This document shows, piece after piece, positions 63,747 to 64,000 of a stretch of 64,000 nt of DNA (the stretch's first letter is position 1; every line of letters begins with the position of its first letter). The position numbers and the translations under genes were made by a program. The notes under the pieces are model-generated. The model did no database searches, was not told the origin of the DNA, and saw nothing but the letters and a program-made list of their open reading frames with translations. Origin of the DNA: Acidisarcina polymorpha (GTDB taxonomy: Bacteria > Acidobacteriota > Terriglobia > Terriglobales > Acidobacteriaceae); NCBI RefSeq assembly GCF_003330725.1, contig NZ_CP030843.1, positions 124,001 to 188,000 of the forward strand. The letters are read 5' to 3'.

Positions 63747-64000
63747 ATGGCTAAAGAGATCGGCTTTCTACTTTATCCCGGTTACCTGCTGCTCGACTTG
63801 GCAGGTCCCATGAGTGCGTTCGCCCTGGCAGAGCGTTACAGCCAGCAAATGCCGTATCGCATGCGCATGGTGTCGGTGCCGGGCGGCCCAATCAGCAATA
63901 GCTTCGGACTGTCCGTTGAAACTTCTTCCCTGAATCGGAAGCGCTTTGACACTCTTATTGTGGTTGGAGGCGCGCGTTGGCTGCTCAAGCCGTCGGACAG
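63747..64000 (+). CDS. GlxA-like regulator, DJ-1/PfpI sensor domain (3' end outside window)
   Basis: First 84 residues: IGFLLYPGYLLLDLAGPMSA, FALAERY, RMRMVSVPGGPISNSFGLSV, FDTLIVVGGARWLL. This is the DJ-1/PfpI-like N-terminal domain of GlxA-type AraC regulators. The C-terminal HTH would lie beyond the right edge. Divergent from the exported DJ-1 gene. Confidence 0.8.
   Translation, partial: MAKEIGFLLYPGYLLLDLAGPMSAFALAERYSQQMPYRMRMVSVPGGPISNSFGLSVETSSLNRKRFDTLIVVGGARWLLKPSD

Noticed and set aside
1-64000. tRNA, rRNA or CRISPR arrays
   Set aside because: I looked for conserved tRNA arms, rRNA segments and regularly spaced repeats and saw none; short structured RNAs could be missed without a search tool.

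Overview
The window looks like a chromosomal accessory region of an acidobacterium (Acidobacteriota, probably Terriglobia/Acidobacteriaceae). This is inferred from gene content: Oar-type TonB-dependent receptors with an N-terminal carboxypeptidase-like/CNA-B repeat, paired with LacI, ROK and MFS sugar genes instead of SusD; several YsnF/AvaK (DUF2382) stress proteins; and DUF6326, CRTAC1 and LssY_C proteins. No rRNA, tRNA or CRISPR array was recognised.

1-16.4 kb is an alpha-mannan (fungal or yeast cell-wall type) utilisation locus. It holds a TonB receptor (cut by the left edge), a GH125 exo-alpha-1,6-mannosidase divergent from a GH38 alpha-mannosidase, a GH76 endo-alpha-1,6-mannanase, a LacI regulator, a ROK sugar kinase and one intact plus two decayed MFS sugar porters. 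A palindrome with core TTGACAACGCTGTCAA recurs upstream of the receptor, in the GH125/GH38 divergent promoter and upstream of the intact porter, always overlapping a TTGACA -35 box. It is the natural candidate operator of the LacI protein. The locus is decaying: one porter is split by an IS6-family element with loss of its middle, GH76 has a stop codon in its signal peptide, and CRTAC1-like and SnoaL-like neighbours are frameshifted.

16.4-18.6 kb is an insertion-sequence nest (IS110 next to, probably inside, a broken IS6-family element). 18.6-27.5 kb carries small membrane and secreted proteins, an LssY_C/beta-barrel protein, a divergent SDR/AraC pair and a mosaic of gene fragments. 27.5-35.6 kb is a second carbohydrate locus: two TIM-barrel glycosidase-like proteins, a full-length TonB receptor and an AraC regulator. 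35.6-40 kb is debris: a 5'-truncated D-threonine-aldolase-like gene, a Gfo/Idh-like gene, an EamA protein, an IS3 tail, a broken serine recombinase and a TrfA-like replication-initiator remnant, which suggests an integrated plasmid.

40-51 kb contains Crp/Fnr regulators, two paralogous coiled-coil proteins of unknown function (one frameshifted), dispersed copies of a Crp 3' end, and a degenerate response-regulator gene whose 3' part is present three times. Two of those copies, 13.8 kb apart, differ at one base in 471. 49-58.5 kb is a stress/envelope cluster (GlsB, GlyZip-type general stress protein, BON protein, YidB/DUF937, three YsnF/AvaK proteins, OmpA). 58.7-64 kb has a CheY-like regulator, more fragments, an AhpD/CMD-like protein, an NmrA-like protein, a DJ-1/PfpI protein and a GlxA-like regulator cut by the right edge.
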